A DNA stretch of 64,000 bases, taken from the NCBI GenBank assembly GCA_000421085.1, contig ATWE01000020.1, positions 1 through 64,000 of the forward strand, read 5' to 3'. The position numbers were made by a program, and so were the translations under genes. This document shows positions 35,643-44,765 of this stretch, one piece after another (the first letter of the stretch is position 1; the number at the start of each line of letters is the position of its first letter). The DNA is from Ensifer sp. USDA 6670. Its GTDB lineage: Bacteria > Pseudomonadota > Alphaproteobacteria > Rhizobiales > Rhizobiaceae. The notes beneath the pieces are model-generated. The model worked only from the letters and a program-made list of their open reading frames with translations, was not told where the DNA came from and ran no database searches.

Positions 35643-36365
35643 TTACATTCTGAGCTTGAAGGCGAGCCCGTCGTCAATCTCAGGATTATCCTCTGCGAAC
35701 TTTCCATGAACCAGCAAAAACTCCATGCCGGATCGAATATCCTTTGAAATTGCTTCAGCCGCGGCCGCTGCATCTCTCTTGATAAGCGCGTTTATTGCGT
35801 CGTCGCAAAAGGATGCGGGAGGAGATTTCTTTGGATCCACGCTGAGATGCCGCAGAAATGGGCCGGCTTGCAGCCAGAGCAATTCGATGTGCGATCGGAG
35901 CGTCTCGGAGCTGCAGTACTTATATATGCTGAACTTCAGCTTCTGATTATAGTCAAGGTACGAGGCGAGGTCATTTGCCCTAAACGCCTGGGTGAGGCGC
36001 ATACCCGAGGCGCGTATCTCGTCAAGGCCGGGACCGTCGATGTGGCTGCATGCGTCGAAAGTAGCATGCCCCTCCAAAAGGGCTCGAAGCTCCATGACTT
36101 CCTGGAAGCGTTGGCGGGTTGCCACTGGAACCGCAAAGGTTCCGTTTGGCTTCTGTATCAGTGCTCGTTCAGCCAACAGTCGACCCAGGGCGGCCCGGGC
36201 CGGCATTTCACTTATGCCCAATGCTTTCGCGACCATACGGCCACTTAGTTTCTGGCCAGGCTCGAATCCACCACGCATCAAGACTGTGCGAAGCTGATCA
36301 TATACCTTGTCCTGCATCGATTGGAAATCGACCGGTTCCAGCGCGATTGGTGTCTTCATTGTCAT
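35643..36365 (-). CDS. GntR/FadR-type regulator (FCD domain)
   Basis: A 240-residue regulator. Residues ~15-80 form the winged HTH (YDQLRTVLMRGGFEPGQKLS, GRMVAKALGISEMPARAALG). The rest is an all-helical FCD domain with ELRALLEGHATFDACSHI, YLDYNQKLKFSIYKYC (a position that often holds metal-binding Asp/His) and SDPKK-type loops. The start is ATG 36365 or 36359. It lies among the hydroxyacid oxidase and transporter genes and very likely controls them; FCD regulators often sense organic acids. Confidence 0.9.
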   Translation of the reverse strand: MTMKTPIALEPVDFQSMQDKVYDQLRTVLMRGGFEPGQKLSGRMVAKALGISEMPARAALGRLLAERALIQKPNGTFAVPVATRQRFQEVMELRALLEGHATFDACSHIDGPGLDEIRASGMRLTQAFRANDLASYLDYNQKLKFSIYKYCSSETLRSHIELLWLQAGPFLRHLSVDPKKSPPASFCDDAINALIKRDAAAAAEAISKDIRSGMEFLLVHGKFAEDNPEIDDGLAFKLRM

Positions 36366-36477
36366 TCTCTGTTTCAGGTCGCTGCCCGATAATTGATTAC
36401 ATGAGTGGCAGGGTGCTTGCCAGCTCAGCCTTTCAGCTGAAGCACAATTCCTCCGCATGGGTTCGTCGACTCCGCCT

Positions 36478-37881
36478 TCAAACCAGGTTGCGCGATGGCC
36501 ACTCAGGCGATGCCGGCAGGATCTTGCCGGGGTTCATGACATTGTTGGGATCCAAGGCGTTCTTTACGATCGCCATTATTCCCAAGGCATTCTTGTGCTC
36601 CCAGTGCATATATTTCGCTTTCCCATAGCCGATGCCGTGCTCACCGCTACAGGTTCCGCCTAGAGTAAGAGTGCGTTCTATCAGTCGATCATGAATCTCT
36701 TCAGCAAGCTCCCACTCGTTCACATCGTCGGGATCTATAACCATGCCGAGGTGGAAATTTCCGTCGCCGACATGACCGATCACACTCACAAAGAAGGGCA
36801 CCCTCTCGAGGTCTTCTCTGGTCAACCTGATGCATTCGGCCAAACGAGAGATGGGTACGCACGCGTCAGTGCCGTAAACGCGCGCGTTCGGGCGCATTGC
36901 CAAGAGCGCATAGTGGGCCTCATGTCGCGCATGCCAGAGTCGATTCCGCTCCTCGTGATCGATAGAGTGCATGAATTTGGAGCCTGAGTGGGCCTCGATC
37001 AGTTCAGAAACTTGCTTAACCTGATCAGTGACCGAAGCCGCCGAGCCGTGAAATTCAAAAAATAGAGTGGGCGCCACGGGTAGGTCGAGCTTCGAGTAGC
37101 GATTGACCGCAACAATCGTCTGCTCATCTAGGAGTTCGACACGCGCCACCGGAATGCCGAGCTGCACCATCTCGGTGACCAAAGCAACGGCCGATTCCAC
37201 GTCCTGAAAATGGGAGACACCCGAGACAATGCTCTCTGGCACGCCATAAAGCTTCACAGTAACTTCGGTTATGAGCCCAAGGGTACCTTCGCTCCCCACG
37301 AAGAGACTCGTCAGGTCGTATCCTGCAGCGGATTTCCGGGCGCGTGAGCCGGTTCGTATAACCTCGCCGCTCGGCAGCACGACCTCGAGCGCGAGGACGT
37401 TCGCTTTCATGGTGCCATAGCGTACAGCGTTCGTTCCCGATGCGCGAGTTGCCGCCATTCCCCCGATCGTGGCGTCGGCTCCGGGGTCCACCGGAAAGAA
37501 CAGGCCTGTGTCCCGCAAGAAGAGATTTAATTGTTTGCGGGTGACACCAGGACCGACAGTCGCATCCAGATCGGCGGCATTGACCACGCGGATGTCATTC
37601 ATACGGCTCAGATCAATGCAGATCCCGCCACTCAGTGCGGAAACGTTCCCTTCCAGGGAGGTCCCTGCCCCCCAGGGGACGATAGGAATGCGCGCACCAT
37701 TGCAGATTTTCACAATGGCGCTTACCTCGGCTGTGGAAACGGGAAAGCAGACGGCCTCCGGCGGCGCGGCAGGCAGATGACCCTCCCCCCGTGCGTGCTG
37801 GTCGATCAACACCGCATTCTGCGTGAAGCGGTCCCCCAGAATTCTCACGAGTTCCTGTTTGCTGGTCTCATCGATTTTCAT
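36478..37881 (-). CDS. FAD-linked 2-hydroxyacid dehydrogenase (GlcD / D-lactate dehydrogenase type)
   Basis: A 467-residue VAO-fold flavoprotein. The FAD-binding PCMH region includes PIVPWGAGTSLEGNVSALSG, then DPGADATIGGMAATRASGTN and GSEGTLGLITEVTVKLYG. The C-terminal domain has FVSVIGHVGDGNFHLGM (metal/substrate His) and GGTCSGEHGIGYGKAKYM. Such enzymes oxidise D-lactate, glycolate or D-2-hydroxyglutarate and pass electrons to the respiratory chain. It follows the amino-acid ABC transporter genes on the same strand after 119 bases. The single polypeptide without GlcE/GlcF points to a Dld-like enzyme rather than glycolate oxidase. Confidence 0.92.
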   Translation of the reverse strand: MKIDETSKQELVRILGDRFTQNAVLIDQHARGEGHLPAAPPEAVCFPVSTAEVSAIVKICNGARIPIVPWGAGTSLEGNVSALSGGICIDLSRMNDIRVVNAADLDATVGPGVTRKQLNLFLRDTGLFFPVDPGADATIGGMAATRASGTNAVRYGTMKANVLALEVVLPSGEVIRTGSRARKSAAGYDLTSLFVGSEGTLGLITEVTVKLYGVPESIVSGVSHFQDVESAVALVTEMVQLGIPVARVELLDEQTIVAVNRYSKLDLPVAPTLFFEFHGSAASVTDQVKQVSELIEAHSGSKFMHSIDHEERNRLWHARHEAHYALLAMRPNARVYGTDACVPISRLAECIRLTREDLERVPFFVSVIGHVGDGNFHLGMVIDPDDVNEWELAEEIHDRLIERTLTLGGTCSGEHGIGYGKAKYMHWEHKNALGIMAIVKNALDPNNVMNPGKILPASPEWPSRNLV

Positions 37882-38000
37882 GCGAGTTGGCTCTCATTGG
37901 ACGCGACGCCTTGTTCGGTTACGGTCAATCGACATTCACCGCCCTTTGGCGGCACTTTCAGTTCCAGCGTCCGATCCGGTTCAGCGGCGATGCCGAACCG

Positions 38001-38759
38001 CTATCGCCGAGACAGGTTGCGCAGGAAACTATCCTTTCGAACGCTCGCGTTGGCCTCGAAAAACACGGACGGCGGGGAGTCTTCGACGATGAGACCGCCA
38101 TCGAGAAAAATGATGCGGTCCGCGACCTCGCGCGCGAAGTTCATCTCGTGCGTGGCGATGATCATTGTCATCCCGTCATCGCGTAGTTCGCGCATGACAG
38201 ACAATACTTCGTGGACGAGTTCAGGATCGAGCGCGGACGTCGGTTCGTCAAAAAGCATCGCTTCGGGCTTCATGGCGAGCGCGCGCGCTATCGCGACGCG
38301 CTGCTTCTGGCCACCGGAGAGTTCGTCGGGGTAGTGATCCGATCGTTCGGCCAGCCCCACACGCTGCAGTAGCGCTAGAGCCCTTGCCCTGGCCTCGTCC
38401 TTCTTCACACCAAGGACCTGCACCGGTCCTTCCATCACGTTCTGCAAGGCGGTCATGTGAGGAAACAGGTTGAAGTCTTGAAACACCATTCCAAGTCGTG
38501 CCCGGATTTGGGCGATCCGAGAGGCGCTGTGACGTTTCAGGCCGTGCGGAGACCAATCGTAGTACACCCTTTCTCCCTCAAGGAGGATCTCGCCCCCACT
38601 CAAGGCCTCCAGGTTGTTGATGCAGCGCAGCAATGTCGACTTGCCACTTCCTGAAGGACCAACGAGGCAAACAACTTCTCCCTTGCGGATTTCCAGCGAT
38701 ACGCCTTTCACGACTGGAAGCGAGCCATAGAACTTCTCTATGTTTCTCAAAGTAATCAT
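38001..38759 (-). CDS. Polar amino-acid ABC transporter ATPase (GlnQ/HisP type)
   Basis: A 252-residue ATPase. Walker A is VGPSGSGKSTLLRC, the Q-loop lies in MVFQDFNLFPH, the signature is LSGGQKQRVAIARAL and Walker B is AMLFDEPTSALDPE. The H-switch is IIATHEMNFARE. The start overlaps the permease stop by four bases (38756-38759). It belongs to a transporter with the permease and binding protein directly upstream. Confidence 0.95.
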   Translation of the reverse strand: MITLRNIEKFYGSLPVVKGVSLEIRKGEVVCLVGPSGSGKSTLLRCINNLEALSGGEILLEGERVYYDWSPHGLKRHSASRIAQIRARLGMVFQDFNLFPHMTALQNVMEGPVQVLGVKKDEARARALALLQRVGLAERSDHYPDELSGGQKQRVAIARALAMKPEAMLFDEPTSALDPELVHEVLSVMRELRDDGMTMIIATHEMNFAREVADRIIFLDGGLIVEDSPPSVFFEANASVRKDSFLRNLSRR

Positions 38760-39466
38760 CGCATTGTTCCTTCAGTGACTAGACGTGGGCGACCTGGCCG
38801 GCGGCGCGGAGCCTTGCTCTGGGAGCGTTTTTCGAGATACCGGACGAGGAGAGAGGCTGGGAAACCGGCGATGAAATAGAGTATTCCGGTTACGGTATAG
38901 ACCGTGAAGTACTGATAGGTGGAAGACGACACCAGATTGCCGGTGTACAGGAGTTCGTTGACCGTCACGACGGACGCAAGGGCAGTGTCCTTGAAGAGAG
39001 CGATAAAATAATTTCCCAGGGTCGGGGTCACAATCTTGAAGGCTTGGGGCAGCACGATCCTCCGGAAGGCTTTGCTAGGCGTCATGCCCAGGGCGGCCGC
39101 CGCATTTCGCTGGCCTTCCGGAACCGCCTTGATGCCTCCGCGATAGACCTCGCTCAGATAAGCGGTGTAGTTCATCGTGAGCGCGACGACAGCAGCTGTG
39201 AACGGCTCGAGCTGAAGCCCGGCCGAGGGCAAGACGTAATATACGTAGAAAAGCTGCAGTATCAGCGGCGTTCCCCGGATGACCTCAACGAAAGTCTCGA
39301 AAGGCAACCGCACGGCCCAAAGCCGGGAGGTCCGCACCAGCGCAAGGGGAATGGCGAGCAAGCCGGCAAGAACGATAACAATCAACGTCAGCAAAACGGT
39401 GTTGCCGAGGCCTTGCAAAAGCACAAGTCCATAGGACCGGACCACATCAAAGTTCAGGAGTTCCAT
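38756..39466 (-). CDS. Polar amino-acid ABC transporter permease
   Basis: A 236-residue inner-membrane permease of the HisMQ/GlnP type. The N-terminus has LVLLQGLGNTVLLTLIVIVL and the family EAA loop is NAAAALGMTPSKAFRRIVLP, followed by ALFKDTALASVVTVNELLYT. Only one permease gene is present, so it probably works as a homodimer. It is translated between the binding protein and the ATPase. Confidence 0.95.
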   Translation of the reverse strand: MELLNFDVVRSYGLVLLQGLGNTVLLTLIVIVLAGLLAIPLALVRTSRLWAVRLPFETFVEVIRGTPLILQLFYVYYVLPSAGLQLEPFTAAVVALTMNYTAYLSEVYRGGIKAVPEGQRNAAAALGMTPSKAFRRIVLPQAFKIVTPTLGNYFIALFKDTALASVVTVNELLYTGNLVSSSTYQYFTVYTVTGILYFIAGFPASLLVRYLEKRSQSKAPRRRPGRPRLVTEGTMR

Positions 39467-39528
39467 CGTATCTCAAAGTCAGCAATATCGGCCGCGTGAA
39501 CGCGCCGATATTGCCGGCTCCCTTGCTG

Positions 39529-40410
39529 TTATTTCACGGAGAGAGGGAAAACGAAAAGGTTTCTGTCCGAGAGACCCGCCTTCGCCAGAATTTCGCTCAT
39601 CCGTCCCGACGCCCTGACTTCTGCAAGAGCTTGGTTGTAAGCTGCACGCAGGCTGCAATCCTCTTTTCGAAGCCCGAAGCGGGCATAGCCATAGCCGTTC
39701 TTCAGAAGATCATCGGGCATCGTGAAGTTAGAAATCGACTCGACCTTGGCGTCTGGGTTCGCCTTCTTGAACTCAGCTACAAGAAGGTCATATTCGACGA
39801 CAGCGTCGACTTTATTTTGCTGGATGGCGGCAAACTCCTCGGCGTAGTTTTGAAAACGAGTTGCCTCGACGCCCACCTTCCGCAGATACTCATCTGTTCC
39901 AGTGCCTAGCAGTACACCGAGACGAACCTTCGACAAATCTTCGAAATTGGTAATGTTTTTTGGGTTGCCTTCCTGAACGACGATGGCAGGTCCGTACCAC
40001 CAAACCGGACCGGTAAATGCGATTGTTTTGGCTCGCTCCGGGGTCACATGTAGGTCCGTGATGACCATGTCTATCCGCTTGGACACCATCGACGGGATTA
40101 GGGAATTGAACGGCCCCGCCTCATAGGTAACTTTCGTGATGCCCATGTGCTCGAGCACTGCATCATTGATCTCTACATCGATGCCAATTGCCTTGCCGTC
40201 GGCAGGGTTTATACCGGTCCAAGGCATGGTAGCCGCGATGCCGAATTTCAGACCGTTAGCGACCGCCCGTTCATAAGAATCGTCGGTGCAGGTGGGATAG
40301 GCGCCGGGAAGCTCATAGTAGGGCTCGGCTGCCAGCGCGGAAAAGTCCGCCATGGCAAAAAGGCCGGCAGCCACGACAACGCTTTTGATCGATCTTGAAT
40401 TTTGCGACAT
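39529..40410 (-). CDS. Amino-acid-type ABC substrate-binding protein
   Basis: A 293-residue periplasmic protein (SBP_bac_3 family). The signal peptide (MSQNSRSIKSVVVAAGLFAM, then ADFSALAAEP) is followed by LKFGIAATMPWTGINPADGK, GIDVEINDAVLEHMG, MVITDLHVTPERAKTIAFTG and a second lobe with VEYDLLVAEFKKANPDA. I chose ATG 40410 because GGAG precedes it and a clean signal peptide results. A longer frame reaches 40464 and overlaps the upstream aldolase gene. The ligand is likely a small polar amino or hydroxy acid. Confidence 0.93.
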   Translation of the reverse strand: MSQNSRSIKSVVVAAGLFAMADFSALAAEPYYELPGAYPTCTDDSYERAVANGLKFGIAATMPWTGINPADGKAIGIDVEINDAVLEHMGITKVTYEAGPFNSLIPSMVSKRIDMVITDLHVTPERAKTIAFTGPVWWYGPAIVVQEGNPKNITNFEDLSKVRLGVLLGTGTDEYLRKVGVEATRFQNYAEEFAAIQQNKVDAVVEYDLLVAEFKKANPDAKVESISNFTMPDDLLKNGYGYARFGLRKEDCSLRAAYNQALAEVRASGRMSEILAKAGLSDRNLFVFPLSVK

Positions 40411-40460
40411 ATTACTCTCCAGGTTCACTTTCGTTCCCATTTGACGCCTGCTTGCAGACA

Positions 40461-41402
40461 TCATTCCTTTTGTCTTCGTTCTTTCGGGGCTTGCCGGGCC
40501 AGCGCGGCTTCATAGGCGAGTAGATCGCGCAGCTGCCAACGCATGGTCTCGATCAGTGCCGGATCGGGCGATCTGTTGGGAGTCCTGACAGGCCCCACAT
40601 CGAAACCTGCGAGCGCTTGGGCGGCCTTGAGTGGCCCGGGATTGGGCTCGGCATAGGCACTGACGAGAAATTCCCGCAGGCGCGAAATCTGTTCCTGTGC
40701 TCTTTCAAGTTCTCCGGCCTTGGCCGTCTCGAAAATTTCGACCCAGGTTCTCGGCAAGACGTTGCATGAGGCAAGGACGCCACCAACGGCGCCACGAGCG
40801 ATTTCCGCCACGAAGAGATCCTCGTCTCCCGCCATGACGGCAATGGCATCGCCGGCGAGCCGGACCAACTCGCCGAAGGTGGCCTGATCGGGATTGGACG
40901 CCTTAATGGCAAAGATCGAACCGTCCTCGGCGATCTTGCAGACAGTCTCCGGCTGTGCCGCCACCGCGGTAAGGTACGGAATATCGTAGAGCATCACCCG
41001 CTGCCCTAGGAAATCGGTCACAGCCTTATAGTAGTCCCTAATTCCTTCTTGGCTCGGCGCTGTGCCATAGGGGGTAATGACCATTAGCGAGTCGGCGCCA
41101 GCATCGAGGCAGCCTTTGCCCAATTTGAGTGTATCTGCAAGGCCTGGCGTGGTGATCCCAGCAAGAACTGGTACCCGTCCCTTCACCGCTTCGACGGTTG
41201 CACGAACGACCTCAAAGCGCTCGTCATTCGACAGCGCGGACGCTTCGCCCGTCCCACCGATCGCTACAATTCCTGTGATGCCGGCTTGAAGCAGCTGCTC
41301 GATCTGTGGCCCGATGATTGCAGTGTGCAGTTCACCGTCAGGCGTTAGCGGCGTGGTTGTTGCGGCGTAAACACCTCCCATCGAATTTCTGTCGATCACC
41401 AT
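40461..41402 (-). CDS. DapA-family aldolase/dehydratase
   Basis: A 313-residue (beta/alpha)8 protein of the dihydrodipicolinate synthase/N-acetylneuraminate lyase superfamily. It has GGVYAATTTPLTPDGE, the pyruvate carboxylate loop GGTGEASALS, the catalytic Tyr in MLYDIPYLT and the Schiff-base Lys in FAIKASNPDQ. The context (amino-acid transporter and hydroxyacid oxidases) argues against lysine synthesis and for a catabolic aldolase or dehydratase, such as 4-hydroxy-2-oxoglutarate or keto-deoxy-sugar-acid types. ATG 41402 follows GGAGG. It is the first gene of the leftward operon. Confidence 0.9.
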   Translation of the reverse strand: MVIDRNSMGGVYAATTTPLTPDGELHTAIIGPQIEQLLQAGITGIVAIGGTGEASALSNDERFEVVRATVEAVKGRVPVLAGITTPGLADTLKLGKGCLDAGADSLMVITPYGTAPSQEGIRDYYKAVTDFLGQRVMLYDIPYLTAVAAQPETVCKIAEDGSIFAIKASNPDQATFGELVRLAGDAIAVMAGDEDLFVAEIARGAVGGVLASCNVLPRTWVEIFETAKAGELERAQEQISRLREFLVSAYAEPNPGPLKAAQALAGFDVGPVRTPNRSPDPALIETMRWQLRDLLAYEAALARQAPKERRQKE

Positions 41403-41539
41403 GTTGTTCCAGATCCTCCTCCGAATTCGGCCGCGACCGCGGATCGGATGTAACTGGAGTTTCCGAGCACGTCAAGATCTGCGATCTGCGATCGCACTTT
41501 TTTTCTTGAACCGCTGAGCCTGTTGAGGTCCGCTTTTCT

Positions 41540-41741
41540 CTTCTCCAGATACCCCTATTGCTCCTGTGGCGAGGCTGAACAGTTGTGCGCTCCCAGCGAA
41601 CCATCTCGTCGCTTGACCGGACAACCGTCCATGTCGCTCTGAAAGCGGCACATAGTCGATCGACCTTGTCACGATCGCGAGGGCACTCCATGCGGAACTC
41701 GATCGCGTGTCCATTCTTGGCTGTTCATTCATGTGGCGCAC
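41540..41741 (-). pseudogene. N-terminal scrap of an NCS1 nucleobase permease
   Basis: The frame reads IDYVPLSERHGRLSGQATRW and continues FAGSAQLFSLATGAIGVS. This is the characteristic start of NCS1 (cytosine/uracil/allantoin) permeases before span 1. Nothing of the other eleven spans remains. An apparently intact NCS1 permease of a different branch lies at 62092-63567. Confidence 0.6.
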
Positions 41742-42234
41742 TCCCCCATCTCACTGCACGCGCTAGTCCGCGGTCGGAAGATCATTTCTCCCACCTGCTC
41801 TCTCGTAACGGATCTGCGCTATCTGCCTGCCCTGCTCCCCATGACGTTGCAGGACAGCGAGATGCTACGTTTGCTTTTTCAAACACGTGATACAATTGTT
41901 CGGACAGCCGCCGACGACTAAAAGCTGCTCGTGAGAAGGCATGTGGAACCCTCCACTTAGCCACCTCCGCTCCCTATGTCTTGCACCTTAAACGGACGCC
42001 CGCTTCAAAATATCTCAGTGCAATATTTGAAAACTGCGCGAATGAGCGTTCGCTGGATCGCTTAGCGGTAGCGCTCATTTCGTCAACGCGGAACGCCGTA
42101 GAACGTCGTAAATGAAAGGGTTGTGTCTAGTTACCCGAGCTCTGACGCTACAGATGCAATAATAACAACCGTTCATTAACACGCATCATCTAGCTTCCAA
42201 CGCTACGTCGTGTATGAATAACGGGAGAGTGGAA
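41742..42234. other. Upstream region of the chemoreceptor gene
   Basis: I see no supported gene. This ~490-base stretch separates the leftward cassette from the chemoreceptor and should contain its promoter. No consensus box is clear. Confidence 0.35.
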
Positions 42235-44445
42235 ATGCCCGCAAAACGGTCGCTCGCATTCAAGTTGATCGCCATAACGGTCGCTTCGATAACCATGGTT
42301 TTGCTGTTGTCGAATGCAGTACTTGTTGTCGCCACCGGCGACCGAATGGAGGACCTTACTCTTGAGCAAGCCCGGCTCGAGGCATCGAAACTCGCAAATG
42401 AGATATCTGCCGATCTTGCGGCACTCTCCGGGCCGACTGCCGCAATGGCAGGGATAATCGGCCGCAGCAGGGAAAAGAATTATCTCGACCGGCCCTCTGT
42501 AATAGACATGCTTCGGGTAAATGCCCAATCGAAAATAGTGCTCAGCAGTTGGTTTATGGAAGAGCCGAATGCGTTCGACGGCAAGGCATTGGAATTCAAA
42601 GGTAACGCCGCACTCGGTACCGCAGATGATGGTGCCTTCGCTCCGACATGGACGAAAAATGACGGGCGGCTGTCGATGGCGCCAGTCTCACTTGACTATT
42701 CCGCCGAATACTATCGCGTTGCTGCGCAAACGCGACAAGGACATCTGACTGAACCATATGTGTGGACCGACGCGCAAGGCACCTTCTTGCTTGCCACCAT
42801 TTCCTATCCCGTGACAGACGGTCAGCGGCTTATTGGTGTGACCGGGACAGACATAGATTTGACAGCGCTCTCGGCAAAGCTTTCAGCGTTGCGGCCGTTT
42901 GGTTCTGGACGCATGCGTTTGATTTCACAGGCCGGGCGATGGATTGTCGCTCCTCAACCCGATTTGATCGCGAAGGAGTACGAAGGTGTGGGACAAGAGG
43001 CCCTGGCAAAGACTCTATCCGACCGGAAGCCTGCGATTGTGACCGGAGTAAAGCTGGATCAGGTCACCTATAGCCGAATTCTGCTGCCGTTTGAGGTGAA
43101 GGGGCTCAATGTGCAGTGGGTTGTTTGCATCGATATCCCTACTGCCGTCATCAGTTCTGCCGTGGATGAGCAGATCACATTGATGAGCACTGCTGCCCTC
43201 ATGGTAGTCGTCGCGATCGCACTCACCCTCTTCCTGACAACAAAAATAATCGTCCAGCGACCGATCGCACGCCTTGTCGCGGCGGTAGAGGCTTTGGCGA
43301 TTGAAGACTACAGTACTCCTCCTACCGACCTCCGGCGCTCTGACGAAATCGGCGTAGTCGCAGCCGCACTTGAGAAGCTGCGTGGCGCACTGATCCAAGC
43401 GAAGCATGCCGAGGAAGATGCCGAGGCAGCAAGGCAGGCGAACTCGCGCGAGCGCGCCGAGGCGGAAGCAACTCGTGCTGCGTCAGTCGAAATCCAGCGT
43501 CATATTGTCAGGGTTGTCGGCGAGGCGCTGAACGAACTGGCGACGGGGAATCTAACCTGCCGCATCAGTGAGGATTTCCCTGGGGAATATCAAAAGTTGC
43601 AGGTCGATTTCAATTCAGCATTGGACAGCCTGGAGCAAACGATCGGGCTCGTCGGCAGAGGTGTCTGCCAAATCAGCGCCGGCATCGAGGAGATCAGCAC
43701 AGGTGCTAGCGACTTGGCGCGTAGGACAGAGCTGCAGGCCGCAGGTCTGGAAGAAACGGCCGCAGCGATGGCGGAATTGACAGAGCAGGTTCAGGCAAGT
43801 GCGACCAAGGCTCGCGCGGCGTCGTCGAGCGTTGCGGTAGCAACCGAGGATACTCTGGCCACAGGCGAGATCGTCGGCAGGGCAATTCTGTCGATGAAAA
43901 GTATCAACCGGTCGTCCCAAGAGATCACCCGAATTACCGGCGTTATCGACGAGATCGCTTTCCAGACAAATCTTCTTGCCCTGAATGCGGGCGTCGAAGC
44001 GGCCCGCGCAGGTGAGGCTGGAAAGGGATTCGCGGTCGTCGCCCAAGAAGTTCGAGAGCTTGCACAGCGCTCAGCTGTCGCCGCCAAGGACATCAAGGGG
44101 CTCATCAACTCCTCCGCAACACAGGTCCGGGAAGGAGTTGAGCTCGTCGGAGAGGCCGGAAACGCACTGAGCCGGATTACAGCGCAGATTACGGCGATCA
44201 ATGAAAATGTTCAGCAGATCTCGACATTTGCCGGCGAGCAATCCTTGGGATTGAGAGGCGTCAGCGCTTCGGTAAATCAGATGGACCAAGTCACGCAGCA
44301 GAATGCGGCTATGGTCGAGGAGACAACCGCCGCTAGTATATCTTTAAGAGATGAGGCACGCCTGTTAAACGAGTCAGTGGGTCGCTTCCGTATTTCTGAA
44401 AGGGCTCATGACGACTTAACGTTCCGCCTCCAACGAGCGGCCTAA
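42235..44445 (+). CDS. Methyl-accepting chemotaxis protein with Cache sensor
   Basis: A 736-residue membrane receptor. Span 1 (~8-30, AFKLIAITVASITMVLLLSN) leads to a ~280-residue periplasmic double-Cache sensor with YYRVAAQTRQGHLTEPYVWT and TGTDIDLTALSAKL. Span 2 (~320-345) is followed by HAMP segments including RRSDEIGVVAAALEKLRGAL. The cytoplasmic signalling hairpin has the conserved tip VIDEIAFQTNLLALNAGVEA followed by ARAGEAGKGFAVVA. Methylation helices surround it. No CheR-tethering pentapeptide is seen at the end. I chose ATG 42235, preceded by GGGAGAG, over ATG 42214. The ligand is unknown; Cache receptors often bind amino or organic acids, which fits the nearby transport genes. Confidence 0.95.
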   Translation: MPAKRSLAFKLIAITVASITMVLLLSNAVLVVATGDRMEDLTLEQARLEASKLANEISADLAALSGPTAAMAGIIGRSREKNYLDRPSVIDMLRVNAQSKIVLSSWFMEEPNAFDGKALEFKGNAALGTADDGAFAPTWTKNDGRLSMAPVSLDYSAEYYRVAAQTRQGHLTEPYVWTDAQGTFLLATISYPVTDGQRLIGVTGTDIDLTALSAKLSALRPFGSGRMRLISQAGRWIVAPQPDLIAKEYEGVGQEALAKTLSDRKPAIVTGVKLDQVTYSRILLPFEVKGLNVQWVVCIDIPTAVISSAVDEQITLMSTAALMVVVAIALTLFLTTKIIVQRPIARLVAAVEALAIEDYSTPPTDLRRSDEIGVVAAALEKLRGALIQAKHAEEDAEAARQANSRERAEAEATRAASVEIQRHIVRVVGEALNELATGNLTCRISEDFPGEYQKLQVDFNSALDSLEQTIGLVGRGVCQISAGIEEISTGASDLARRTELQAAGLEETAAAMAELTEQVQASATKARAASSSVAVATEDTLATGEIVGRAILSMKSINRSSQEITRITGVIDEIAFQTNLLALNAGVEAARAGEAGKGFAVVAQEVRELAQRSAVAAKDIKGLINSSATQVREGVELVGEAGNALSRITAQITAINENVQQISTFAGEQSLGLRGVSASVNQMDQVTQQNAAMVEETTAASISLRDEARLLNESVGRFRISERAHDDLTFRLQRAA

Positions 44446-44510
44446 GTATGACTCATTAGCCAGCCACCGTCCGGCATTACAGTAGCTGGACCGAGGAATG
44501 CCAGCACCAA

Positions 44511-44529
44511 GGCCGGGCACTGCCCGGCC
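44511..44529. terminator. GC-rich hairpin after the chemoreceptor gene
   Basis: GGCCGGGC-ACT-GCCCGGCC forms an 8-base stem followed by ATCTTCT. It lies 66 bases after the receptor stop. The T-tract is poor, so it may be an imperfect terminator. Confidence 0.5.
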
Positions 44530-44545
44530 ATCTTCTGTACAGCTC

Positions 44546-44571
44546 CAACTTTGCAGCTCGCTGCAAAGTTG
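44546..44571. repeat. Perfect 12-base inverted repeat
   Basis: Arms CAACTTTGCAGC and GCTGCAAAGTTG flank a TC loop. The CAACTTTGC word also occurs near 15713 among IS debris, so this may be an IS-derived palindrome rather than a terminator. Confidence 0.55.
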
Positions 44572-44765
44572 AGAGCGCCGTCATCAAAGGCGCTACTTCC
44601 TCAAGGGCGATGGCCCTGACGGCGATACGCATGTAAGTTGCACTTCCTATTTGCAGGAAACAGGAGCGGCGGCGGCTTTCCCCTGCCCTGGTCGACGGGG
44701 TGCGTTATCAGACGTGAAGAAATGTCCCTTCTGATCTTCTTCAGTTCAGCATTCAGCATGCCATC
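44572..44765. other. Stretch with no clear gene
   Basis: This lies between the palindrome and the end of the CoA-transferase gene. Nothing else is seen. Confidence 0.35.
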
